A stretch of DNA of 45,011 nt from Chlamydiota bacterium (GTDB lineage Bacteria > Chlamydiota > Chlamydiia > Chlamydiales > Rhabdochlamydiaceae). Positions within the stretch are counted from its first letter, which is position 1. Every line of letters starts with the position of its first letter. Made by a program: the position numbers and the translations under genes. This document shows, piece after piece, positions 7,752-15,183 of this stretch. The notes under the pieces are model-generated. The model was not told where the DNA came from. It ran no database searches and saw only the letters and a list, made by a program, of their open reading frames with translations. The stretch covers positions 1 through 45,011 of the forward strand of contig JABDAY010000012.1 in the NCBI GenBank assembly GCA_013288895.1. Reading direction: 5' to 3'.

Positions 7752-8174
7752 ATGTCTATTAAGCCTAATTATCCAAGAGCAATTGTCACATGTCTACCTG
7801 TTATTGGTCCTTTTGTTTCTCTGGCTGCCTCTGCGTGCGGCTGTTACATGAACTGGCGAACCGAATTAAACTCAAACACAAACTCTATGAAAAGAGAGCG
7901 GATTTATTCGATCTGTGGAATCGTCGGAGGTGTTTTAACTATTGCTCTTCTAGCTACTTTGATTATACTGCGTATTACTCCTACTTCTGCCGCGACGAAC
8001 GCCCGCTATGTTATAATAGGCATTTCTTCAGCTCTAGTTCTCTACCGGCTTTATCAAGTATATACGCTTACCCAAGCTATTAACAAAAGAGAGGCTTTCA
8101 TAGAACAGCAACCACCCATACGCCAAATAGCGCCATCGCATGTGGTTGAATCCGATGCAAACCCTTTCGCTTAA
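7752..8174 (+). CDS. small membrane protein, inclusion-protein-like hydrophobicity
   Basis: 140 aa from the ATG at 7752, chosen because GGAG lies six bases before it; an upstream ATG at 7740 contains that site. Three hydrophobic stretches are visible: about 8-30 (IVTCLPVIGPFVSLAAS), 51-70 (ICGIVGGVLTIALLATLIIL) and 82-100 (YVIIGISSALVLYRLYQVY). The last two are separated by about a dozen residues, giving the close double hydrophobic lobe typical of chlamydial Inc proteins. The C-terminus is short and polar. The family is not recognised, and other small membrane proteins can look the same. It lies inside the segment flanked by 26-nt inverted repeats. Confidence 0.6.
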   Translation: MSIKPNYPRAIVTCLPVIGPFVSLAASACGCYMNWRTELNSNTNSMKRERIYSICGIVGGVLTIALLATLIILRITPTSAATNARYVIIGISSALVLYRLYQVYTLTQAINKREAFIEQQPPIRQIAPSHVVESDANPFA

Positions 8175-8200
8175 GCTATGACAAAACCCTAGTATTTTTG

Positions 8201-8431
8201 TCACAAGTTTGTCACAACAAAATAGCGACGATCGACGGTTATCCCTTCAGCTCTGAGCAGGCCTATATCAAGCAAATGTTTTAATTCTCGCTGCAAGGTT
8301 CTTTTGCTTGTCTCTGGGCAAAGTTCTTGATACTTTTTGATGGAGAGGCCTTCGGCTCCCGAGGCACATTCCAATGCAATTTTTTCCCTTTCTGAAAGAT
8401 GGTGCTTTTGCCCAAGGATATCTATCTTCAT
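8201..8431 (-). CDS. small winged-helix DNA-binding protein
   Basis: 76 aa. The sequence is compatible with one winged-helix domain: LSEREKIALECAS, then ELCPETSKRTLQRELKHLL as the helix-turn-helix with recognition helix, and a short beta wing DRRYFVVTNL. This resembles the DeoR/HxlR-type wings found at the C-terminus of Fic proteins and of ATPase-type regulators, so the gene could be the surviving end of a larger protein. However, a strong GAGGAG site lies seven bases before the ATG, which favours a free-standing small regulator. It converges on the small membrane gene at 7752-8174, and both lie in the segment bounded by inverted repeats. Its targets are unknown. Confidence 0.6.
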   Translation of the reverse strand: MKIDILGQKHHLSEREKIALECASGAEGLSIKKYQELCPETSKRTLQRELKHLLDIGLLRAEGITVDRRYFVVTNL

Positions 8432-8533
8432 GACTTGCTCTCCTCGATTGCTGTTTTTTCTTTATTGCGGCAGCAATTAAGAAGAATAAGCCTCGCTAAC
8501 GCTCGGCAAAGAGGGGCTTAGCTTGATGCGTAT

Positions 8534-8681
8534 GCGAGCAGCGGCGACACCCTTTTTGCCTCTGTCGCTGCTGCTCGCGGCTCTGAATGTAAATAATGAC
8601 ATGGCCCGTGGGTTCCCTTCGGTCACGCCACGGCTAGCAACTGTAGCCTCATTCGCGGCAAAATTACCGCTTCGCGGTTTA
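8534..8681. repeat. second copy of the palindromic unit (single arm)
   Basis: The inner hairpin (8534-8549 with 8563-8578, 13-nt loop) and then one arm match the right-hand arm of the 2921-3248 palindrome. The order of small hairpins is the same: CCGTGG/CCACGG (8606-8633) and ACCGCTTCGCGGT (8666-8678). Where the sequence differs from the first copy, paired positions often change together. The opposite arm is missing or strongly diverged; 8484-8520 instead holds a different short hairpin. The 282 bp between the genes at 8431 and 8714 holds essentially only this element and the right inverted repeat. Confidence 0.8.
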
Positions 8682-8713
8682 CCTGGAAATAGCAAAAATT
8701 TATGGGTATTTCT

Positions 8714-9415
8714 TTAATTTTGCGTTTTTTGTTTTGCGTTTTGCGTTTCTTCAAAGTAGTTCACGTAGATCATGCGCCAGCGGAGGGATTTGTCTTTGGC
8801 TTGGTTGATGTAAGGGAGGATGTTTTCCCATTTTGAGAAGAGGGCGATCTCTTTGTCTGTGAGGCGGAGCATGATGGAGAGGGAGAGGTTTTTCTTGCAC
8901 TCGGAAAAGGTTTTTTGATTTCTGATGAGCCGCACGAGCAGGTAAGTGAGGAAAACCCATGGAAGGAGTTTGAGATAGGGGATAAGACTTGCAAGTACTA
9001 ACACTACAAAGAGGGTTGATTCCCAAGAATGTTGGAAGATGGGTCCAAAGAATCTGCGAAATTTGTTTTTGGAAGTATGGTAGGCGAGGATCTCTTCAAA
9101 GCGGGGTTCATCAAAAGCAAAACGGACTGCATGGACGGCTTCATGGGAAAGAATTTCCTCGGTTGAGTAGCCTAGGAGATTCTTTTTTTTGAGCTGTATT
9201 CGGGGAGTGTCGTCCTCAATCCAGGTAGCTGCGGCCTGCCAGAAGGGCAATTTTTTGTTATCGTAGAAAACATCGAGCCAGGTAGGTGCGGCATCAAAAT
9301 CATTAAGAGCAACTGGGAGGCATTTTTTTGCTTTTACAACTCTAGCAAAAAAGGCTTCTTCTGTTTCTGAGGGGCCGGGAATCAGCCCTTCTTTATTTAG
9401 CTGCTGCAGATCCAC
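8714..9415 (-). CDS. putative membrane-bound HEXXH metalloprotease-like protein
   Basis: 233 aa starting at GTG with AGGAAG five bases upstream. Residues 91-95 are HEAVH, a match to the zinc-protease HEXXH motif, inside a helix-like stretch (EEILSHEAVHAVRFAF). Glu107/Glu108 follow in RFEEILAYH and could supply the third zinc ligand, as in gluzincins. A long hydrophobic region at about 132-163 gives one or two membrane segments, and the remainder is basic. The family is not recognised beyond this motif, and HEXXH alone can occur by chance. The gene begins inside the 3' end of the glycosyltransferase gene upstream (23-bp overlap), so the two are probably co-expressed. The last nine residues come from a DNA repeat (8726-8751). 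Confidence 0.65.
   Translation of the reverse strand: MDLQQLNKEGLIPGPSETEEAFFARVVKAKKCLPVALNDFDAAPTWLDVFYDNKKLPFWQAAATWIEDDTPRIQLKKKNLLGYSTEEILSHEAVHAVRFAFDEPRFEEILAYHTSKNKFRRFFGPIFQHSWESTLFVVLVLASLIPYLKLLPWVFLTYLLVRLIRNQKTFSECKKNLSLSIMLRLTDKEIALFSKWENILPYINQAKDKSLRWRMIYVNYFEETQNAKQKTQN
8726..8751 (-). repeat. right copy of the 26-nt inverted repeat, inside a coding end
   Basis: Exact reverse complement of 7588-7613. It encodes the last residues of the HEXXH protein (tail Q-N-A-K-Q-K-T-Q-N), so the repeat has become protein sequence. Confidence 0.8.
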
Positions 9416-10460
9416 TTTTCTTCCTAAAGGTATAAAATAAGACTACAAACCCCGTAATATGTAATACGCTCATGATTCCAAAAAAGAGGAGGATCTTATT
9501 GGTCTTTTTGCTAAGCATCATGAGTCTTTCCCGAGCCATCTTTTCAAATTGAGACTCATTTTCGAACCAAGTTCCCTGATAGGTATGGCGAGCCATGATT
9601 GCTTGGCTTTCCTTTGGAGCATTAAAATAATAAGCGGGGAAGATCATGTCGTGGTTGTCCCCCTTGTTTCCAAAGACTTTGAGAGCTTCACCAAGAACAT
9701 AAAAGGTCCTGTGGGATACCCGGTTAATCACAGAATCTCGATCTTTGCCGGGATAATCTTTTTCAATCTGATCCCATCTTTCTATGAGCCATTCCATCGA
9801 ATATAGGAGCACTGGGTGTGCTGGTCTTGATCCTAAAATATTATTCGTAGGCGACACAGAAGTGCTCAAAGATGTTTTATAAGGGACTTCTAATCCGCAA
9901 TAAAGATCGTAGGCATTGTTGCAAGCATCGAAAGACTTCATGCATTTGACATCATGATCGACGTATACTCCCCCTTCTTGGAAAAGGATCTCATATCTCA
10001 AAAGATCAGATTTTTCCCCAAAATTATCAGATTTGTGGTAGCAATCTGCGAGCTTTAAAAAATTAAAATCCTTAATCATCATTTTCTTCATTGAAGGATG
10101 AGGCAAGGGACGATCTCTATCAGTCCAGAATTTCACTACCCAATCAGGATTCTTTGCAATCCATGAGCGGACATTTTCTACCGACTCACGAGGAAACTGT
10201 TTTGGTCCGATCCAAATAAAATGGAGAACTTTTGGAATCTTTTCTTTTTTAGGCACGGCAGTAAGAAGAGTGAGATTGTCTTCGTAAAGTTTCTTAAAAT
10301 AACTCAAATTATTAAAGTCTTCTTTAGTCTTGACATATTCCCATGCGGGCAAATCTTTTCCCATCAGGGATTCAAAGTCACAGCAATTCTTTTTTGAATC
10401 ATCGTCTTTTTGACACGACGCAAATGCGAAAGTTAATGCCAGCAATAAAATTGTTCTCAT
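9393..10460 (-). CDS. OCH1-like DXD glycosyltransferase, copy 2
   Basis: 355 aa. An N-terminal signal sequence ends near FASC (residue 16), so it may be a lipoprotein or signal-cleaved. The core matches the 'glycosyltransferase sugar-binding region containing DXD motif' family: KIPKVLHFIWIGPKQFP, SWIAKNPDWVVKFWTD, SDLLRYEILFQEGG and then YVDHD at 166-170, with D168 and D170 binding metal and nucleotide sugar. A C-terminal membrane segment (about 322-342) is followed by basic residues. It is the tandem paralogue of the gene upstream: the DXD lies at the same residue number. Related domains are found in yeast Och1 and in bacterial effector or toxin glycosyltransferases, so an envelope enzyme or an exported enzyme acting on a host target are both possible. 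The ribosome site is AAGGGG. Confidence 0.85.
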   Translation of the reverse strand: MRTILLLALTFAFASCQKDDDSKKNCCDFESLMGKDLPAWEYVKTKEDFNNLSYFKKLYEDNLTLLTAVPKKEKIPKVLHFIWIGPKQFPRESVENVRSWIAKNPDWVVKFWTDRDRPLPHPSMKKMMIKDFNFLKLADCYHKSDNFGEKSDLLRYEILFQEGGVYVDHDVKCMKSFDACNNAYDLYCGLEVPYKTSLSTSVSPTNNILGSRPAHPVLLYSMEWLIERWDQIEKDYPGKDRDSVINRVSHRTFYVLGEALKVFGNKGDNHDMIFPAYYFNAPKESQAIMARHTYQGTWFENESQFEKMARERLMMLSKKTNKILLFFGIMSVLHITGFVVLFYTFRKKSGSAAAK

Positions 10461-10472
10461 ACCGCCCCTTTT

Positions 10473-11540
10473 TTACTTTTCAATACTTTTCTCTTTTAAG
10501 AGAAGACCGGGCACGCACGCGGGCACGGGCACGGGCACGAAAGAAAGAAGAGGTGAAGCATTCTTTTCTTTCCGGATTTCGTGCCCGTGCCCGTGCCCGC
10601 GTGCGTGCCCGGTTTTCTTCTTATTCTCCTTCTTTTTAACCGGGTGCCCATCGGACCAGGAATTAGCAAAATAATGCTTTGAGTAAATTGGTTTCAAGCC
10701 TGATTTTGCAAAAAAGAAAGCAGCGGGAAGAACAATATCATCCTCACCAAGCCCGTCGCTCAAGGCATCTGTTAGTGCAATATATGTGCGATGCATCGTA
10801 AGGGTTGTTCTCGAATGGGGATCCATTCCTGGAAATTGGGCTTCCAAAACATCCCATCTCGAATCAATCAGGTCGATCACTTTTTCAATAACTGGATGTC
10901 CGGGACGTGATCCTAAAACTCCAATTCCAGCAGTCACATTCAGTCCAACAAAAGGAGGATGAGGAGCTTCAAGCCCACAGAAAAAGTCAAAATAGGAACT
11001 AAGTGCGTCAAATTTCTTTAAGCAATTTGCATCATGATCAACATAGATCCCCCCTTCTTGAAACAAGATCTCAAAGCGTAAAACATCTGACTTCTCTCCA
11101 TAATTTTGTGTCAGATCGTAACAACGCTTTAACTTCAAAAAGGGGAATTCTTCCGCATTTAAAACCTCCATACCCGGGCAGGGAGCAGCTCTATTATTGT
11201 CTGTCCAAAATTTAAACTTCCATGAAGGATGCATGTCGATCCACATTTTCACATTTCTTACAGATTCTTCAGGAAAAGGCTTTGGGCCCACCCAAATAAA
11301 ATGAACCACCTTCGGAATTTTTTCTCCTCTGGGCCAATTTTCTAAACGAGAGGAATTTTTATCGAAGAGCTTTTTATAAGTTTTAAGAGCTAAGATATCC
11401 ACTTCCTGCTGAACATGGCTCCAATGTTTTGTCCCTTTGCCCATGAGCTCATCAAAATCTTTCTTTTTAACAGGCATCCCAAAAAGAAAAAAAAGAATGG
11501 CGGAAAGGAGAACGGCGATCAACAAAGATTTTTTTTTCAT
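10473..11540 (-). CDS. OCH1-like DXD glycosyltransferase, copy 1, with repeat-derived tail
   Basis: 355 aa. It begins with a basic, hydrophobic signal-anchor (residues 5-22). KIPKVVHFIWVGPKPFP, FKFWTDNN, SDVLRFEILFQEGG and YVDHD at 166-170 define the DXD glycosyltransferase core, as in the paralogue 12 bp downstream. The C-terminus differs: instead of the paralogue's membrane anchor, residues 308-346 are translated from a long DNA palindrome. This gives a GHARGHGHGH stretch followed by FVPVPVPACVPG. The tail is therefore repeat-derived and was probably acquired after the duplication, removing the membrane anchor. The catalytic part looks intact. The gene diverges from dprA with almost no intergenic space, so the promoters probably overlap. 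Confidence 0.85.
   Translation of the reverse strand: MKKKSLLIAVLLSAILFFLFGMPVKKKDFDELMGKGTKHWSHVQQEVDILALKTYKKLFDKNSSRLENWPRGEKIPKVVHFIWVGPKPFPEESVRNVKMWIDMHPSWKFKFWTDNNRAAPCPGMEVLNAEEFPFLKLKRCYDLTQNYGEKSDVLRFEILFQEGGIYVDHDANCLKKFDALSSYFDFFCGLEAPHPPFVGLNVTAGIGVLGSRPGHPVIEKVIDLIDSRWDVLEAQFPGMDPHSRTTLTMHRTYIALTDALSDGLGEDDIVLPAAFFFAKSGLKPIYSKHYFANSWSDGHPVKKKENKKKTGHARGHGHGHEIRKEKNASPLLSFVPVPVPACVPGLLLKEKSIEK
10501..10618. repeat. long inverted repeat of GGGCAC units inside a coding sequence
   Basis: Arms 10501-10542 and 10577-10618 (42 nt each) are reverse complements with one mismatch. The stem continues imperfectly into the 34-nt centre. Each arm contains tandem hexamers (CGGGCA/CGTGCC type). 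It lies in frame within the glycosyltransferase gene, encoding residues 308-346. G+C is far above that of the surrounding gene. Confidence 0.9.
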
Positions 11541-11598
11541 GTGTACATAAATGTTTGACTCTGTAGATTATCTTGTTTTGACATTTTCTACAAACTAT

Positions 11599-12612
11599 AT
11601 GGAAGAAACTGAAAATTTTCTCTTATTGAACCATATCCCCGGTCTTGGCCCTGTCAAGGTCAATAAGCTCCTTTCCATTCATGGGAGCGCAAAAGAGATC
11701 TTAAAACATTTTACCCCTCTGGATAGTTGGAAAGAAGACCTTGCCCTTGTTAAAAAAGAAAAAATTGATCTGATCTCTATTCATGATCCTCGCTATCCCA
11801 AAATGTTAAAGGAACTGAGAGATCCCCCCTTCCTCTTATATGTAAAGGGGGCGCTGCCAAGTGAACAGACAGTGGGGATTGTAGGAACACGACATGCCAC
11901 CCTTTATGGACAAGAAATGGCCGAGAGATTTGGAAGAGAGGTCGCGAGCCGCGGTTTTACAGTGATTAGCGGCCTTGCTAGAGGAATTGATACCTGCGCC
12001 CATAAAGGCGCTCTCCAGACCGGCCTAACCCTCGCCGTGCTCGGTTCTGGTCTGGCAAATATTTATCCCAGTGAAAATAAAACTCTCGCCTCTCAAATTT
12101 CTCTTATTTCAGAATTTCCCATGCAAACTCCTCCAGACAAATTCAATTTTCCCAAACGAAATCGCATTGTCAACGGCCTATCTAAGGGGATGCTTTTAAT
12201 TGAGGCCCCCCTAAAAAGCGGAGCTATGATCACAATGGAGATGGCAGTTAATTCTAAAAAAAAGTGTTATGCTTTAAGCGGTAGAATTGACTCTCCAACG
12301 TTTGCCGGCAACCATTTTTTAATCAAAGAACAAAAAGCAAGGCTTGTCGAAAATCCCCAAGAGATGTTATCCCTGCTATACTCAGGAATAGATATGACAT
12401 CCAAAAATGGAGAAAATTCGTTAAATTCGAATTTTGTTTTCACAGAAAATGAGAAAAGGATTATGCATTTGCTATCACAAGAAACCTCCGTTGAGGAGTT
12501 GGCCGTAAGAACAGAGTTCCCCATGGCGAAACTAAATTCTCTATTAATGGGACTTGTTTTAAAAAAGAAAGTCAGAGAATTTCCTGGGAAACAGTATAAA
12601 AGGATATTTTAA
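11599..12612 (+). CDS. dprA: DNA processing protein DprA/Smf
   Basis: 337 aa from the ATG at 11599. The frame is open from 11551, but family members start close to the NFLLLNHIPGLGP helix-hairpin-helix region, which favours the later ATG. Residues about 80-260 form the Rossmann-like DprA domain: VGIVGTRHATLYG, then FTVISGLARGIDTCAHKGAL and LAVLGSGLANIYPSEN. The C-terminal 60 residues form a small winged-helix domain (SVEELAVRTEFPMAKLNSLL). DprA protects incoming single-stranded DNA and loads RecA during natural transformation; in chlamydiae its use is not settled. The stop overlaps the topA start (TAATG), so the two form an operon. The TTGACA at 11577-11582 lies too close to the chosen start to be its -35 in the usual way. 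Confidence 0.93.
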   Translation: MEETENFLLLNHIPGLGPVKVNKLLSIHGSAKEILKHFTPLDSWKEDLALVKKEKIDLISIHDPRYPKMLKELRDPPFLLYVKGALPSEQTVGIVGTRHATLYGQEMAERFGREVASRGFTVISGLARGIDTCAHKGALQTGLTLAVLGSGLANIYPSENKTLASQISLISEFPMQTPPDKFNFPKRNRIVNGLSKGMLLIEAPLKSGAMITMEMAVNSKKKCYALSGRIDSPTFAGNHFLIKEQKARLVENPQEMLSLLYSGIDMTSKNGENSLNSNFVFTENEKRIMHLLSQETSVEELAVRTEFPMAKLNSLLMGLVLKKKVREFPGKQYKRIF

Positions 12613-15179
12613 TGGAAAAAGCGTTAATCATAGTGGAATCACCGGCAAAAATAAAAACGCTGAAAAAGTTTTTAGGCCCAAATTATCTATTTGAGTCATC
12701 GCTTGGCCATATCCGCGATCTTCCAAAAAAAGAATTCGGCATCGACGTAGAACACAATTTTGAACCGAAATATGTCACTCTTGAAGAAAAAAAAGAAGTG
12801 ATCCAAAAATTGAAAAACGCTGCAAAGCTGGTAGATGTTGTCTACCTATCTCCTGACCCTGACCGGGAAGGGGAAGCTATTGCCTGGCATATCGCTTCTA
12901 TTTTACCTCCCGGCACAAAAATCAAACGAACAACGTTTAATTCGATCACCAAAGATGCTGTGCTCGATGCTTTAAAACACCCGCGCGATATCGATCAGGC
13001 TCTGGTTGATGCTCAGCAAGCAAGACGCCTTCTAGATAGGATCGTCGGGTATAAAATATCCCCTATCCTCACTAGACGCGTACAAGGAGCAAAAAGCGGA
13101 GGCTTGTCTGCAGGAAGAGTCCAATCGGTTGCTTTAAAACTCGTTGTTGACAGAGAAAAGGAAATTCAAGCTTTTATCCCTGTAGAATATTGGAATATCG
13201 GCTCCATGCTCCAGTCAAAAAAAGAAGAAAACCCTTTCCGCGCCTACCTTTATTCTGTGGGAGGGAAAAAAGTCGAAAAAGAAAAAATTCCCGGCAAAGA
13301 TATCTTTACCATCTCTGATGAAAAAACAGCAAAAGGGATTGTGGAGAAGCTAGAAAAGGCCACCTATAAGGTGGGGGAAATTGATAAAAAGGAAAAAAGG
13401 AGAAATCCCGTGCCTCCTTTCATCACTTCCTCATTGCAACAAGAAGCCAGCCGCCATTTTGGATTTTCTGCCTCTCGAACAATGGGAATTGCACAATCTC
13501 TTTATGAAGGGGTCTCCTTTGGCAATGAAGGGGCAGAGGGCTTGATCACCTATATGCGTACCGACTCTGTGAGAGTAGCTCCTGAAGCTTTAGAGGCTAT
13601 TCGGGGACATATTCTGAAAACTTACGGAAAAGAATATATGCCTGAGACCGCGCGTCAGTTTATGTCTAAAAAAAGCGCGCAAGATGCCCATGAAGCGATT
13701 CGCCCCGCAAATTTAACCCTTCCCCCTGAAAAAATTAGAAACTATTTGGAGCCCGATCAATTTAAGCTTTACCAACTGATCTGGAGAAGATTCTTGGCCT
13801 GCCAGATGAATCCCGCTGTCTATGACACGGTCTCCTGCGATATCATCACCGATAAAGACATGATTCTTAGAGCTACCGGTTCTGTGATTAAGTTCCCAGG
13901 TTTTCTGGCAGCCTATGAAGAAAAACACGACACAAGCGAGCCTGAAAAAGAGGGGGAAAATAAAATCCTTCCTCCCCTTACAGAAGCTCAAATTTTAAAG
14001 CTCATTGAAGTGCAATCGCAACAATCCTTTACAAAGCCGCCGCCCCGTTTTACAGAAGCCTCTCTTGTAAAAGAACTCGAAAAATCAGGTATTGGAAGAC
14101 CCTCTACTTACGCAACGATCATGAATAAAATTCAAAGTCGCGATTATACAGTCAAAGAAAAGGGAGCGCTCAAACCCACTGAACTTGGACAAGTTATTGC
14201 CGCCATGCTCGAAACGAATTTCAAAATGATCATGGATATAGGTTTTACTGCCTCAATGGAAGATGACTTAGAATACATCGCTGAGAACAAACGGAACTGG
14301 AAGGATGTGATCGCCAAGTTTTGGAAAGAATTTATCCCTTCAGTTGAAACAGCTGAAAAAGATGCTTTTGTTCCTAAAGTCTTAACTGATTTGGATTGTC
14401 CTCTTTGCGGAAAAAAATTGCAAAAAGTCTGGTCCAAAAATAAATATTTTTACGGCTGCTCAGATTACCCTGAGTGTAAATTTACAACGCCCATCGAAGC
14501 ATTCAATTTCAATAAAATGGAATACAACCCCGATTTCAATTGGGATCAACCTTGCCCTAAAGATGGGAGCAAAATGATTGTGCGCCATGGAAAGTTTGGT
14601 CCTTTCTTAGGATGTGAAAAATACCCTGAATGCAAAGGGATTGTCAATATCCCTAAAAAAGGGGAGATGGCAGATGAGGAGATGCCCCCTTGCGTTGCCA
14701 TCGGTTGCAATGGGAAAATGGTCAAACGGAGATCTCGCTTTGGAAAACCTTTCTACTCATGTTCTAACTTCCCCGATTGCGATGTCATTGTGAATAACGT
14801 GGATGACTTAGAAGAAAAATACGATGCCAGCCACCCTAAAACCGCCTATGTCAAAAAGCCAAGCAGATGGGGCAAAAAAGGAGCGAAAGGCAAGGAAAAA
14901 GAAGAACCCAAAACCAAAACTAAGGTAAAGAAAAAGTCTACCCGAATTCAAAAAACAATGACCTTGTCCAAAGAGCTAAAAGAGGTTGTGGGCGATGCAG
15001 AGTTATCTCGGACAGAGGTGACAAAAAAACTCTGGGAATACATCAAAAAACACGATCTCCAGGACAAAAAGAATAAACGGCTCATCGTCCCCGACGCAAA
15101 ACTCGCCAAACTCTTTGGGAACAACAAGCCTCTCGATATGATGCAACTAGCTAAAGTCGTCTCGAAGCATGTTAGTTAG
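12612..15179 (+). CDS. topA: DNA topoisomerase I with C-terminal SWIB domain
   Basis: 855 aa, type IA topoisomerase that relaxes negative supercoils. The N-terminal Toprim domain has ALIIVESPAKIKTLKKFLG and the acidic SPDPDREGEAIAWH motif. The catalytic tyrosine is Tyr314 in ITYMRTDSV. Three tetracysteine zinc fingers follow, beginning about residues 596, 637 and 690 (CPLCGKK, CPKDGS, CVAIGCNG). After a Lys/Glu-rich linker, residues about 778-855 form a SWIB domain (LSRTEVTKKLWEYIKKHDLQ, LAKLFG), a fold otherwise typical of eukaryotic chromatin remodellers. This fusion is a known hallmark of chlamydial TopA and is one of the best taxonomic markers here. Translation is coupled to dprA. The 3' end stops 4 bp before the convergent GT90 gene. 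Confidence 0.97.
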   Translation: MEKALIIVESPAKIKTLKKFLGPNYLFESSLGHIRDLPKKEFGIDVEHNFEPKYVTLEEKKEVIQKLKNAAKLVDVVYLSPDPDREGEAIAWHIASILPPGTKIKRTTFNSITKDAVLDALKHPRDIDQALVDAQQARRLLDRIVGYKISPILTRRVQGAKSGGLSAGRVQSVALKLVVDREKEIQAFIPVEYWNIGSMLQSKKEENPFRAYLYSVGGKKVEKEKIPGKDIFTISDEKTAKGIVEKLEKATYKVGEIDKKEKRRNPVPPFITSSLQQEASRHFGFSASRTMGIAQSLYEGVSFGNEGAEGLITYMRTDSVRVAPEALEAIRGHILKTYGKEYMPETARQFMSKKSAQDAHEAIRPANLTLPPEKIRNYLEPDQFKLYQLIWRRFLACQMNPAVYDTVSCDIITDKDMILRATGSVIKFPGFLAAYEEKHDTSEPEKEGENKILPPLTEAQILKLIEVQSQQSFTKPPPRFTEASLVKELEKSGIGRPSTYATIMNKIQSRDYTVKEKGALKPTELGQVIAAMLETNFKMIMDIGFTASMEDDLEYIAENKRNWKDVIAKFWKEFIPSVETAEKDAFVPKVLTDLDCPLCGKKLQKVWSKNKYFYGCSDYPECKFTTPIEAFNFNKMEYNPDFNWDQPCPKDGSKMIVRHGKFGPFLGCEKYPECKGIVNIPKKGEMADEEMPPCVAIGCNGKMVKRRSRFGKPFYSCSNFPDCDVIVNNVDDLEEKYDASHPKTAYVKKPSRWGKKGAKGKEKEEPKTKTKVKKKSTRIQKTMTLSKELKEVVGDAELSRTEVTKKLWEYIKKHDLQDKKNKRLIVPDAKLAKLFGNNKPLDMMQLAKVVSKHVS

Positions 15180-15183
15180 TTAG

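Noticed and set aside
2921..8681. CRISPR array
   Set aside because: Repeats are few, palindromic and not spaced regularly with unique spacers; no cas genes are seen.
7588..8751. The repeat-bounded segment as an insertion sequence
   Set aside because: No transposase or integrase is present, and the contained genes are a membrane protein and a winged-helix protein.
10501..10618. GHARGHGHGH tail as a metal-binding domain
   Set aside because: It is the direct translation of a hexamer-rich DNA palindrome; a metal-binding role would be accidental unless shown.
11551..11598. DprA start at 11551
   Set aside because: The 16 extra residues do not resemble the family N-terminus and would leave only 10 bp for two divergent promoters; the later ATG is preferred but not proven.
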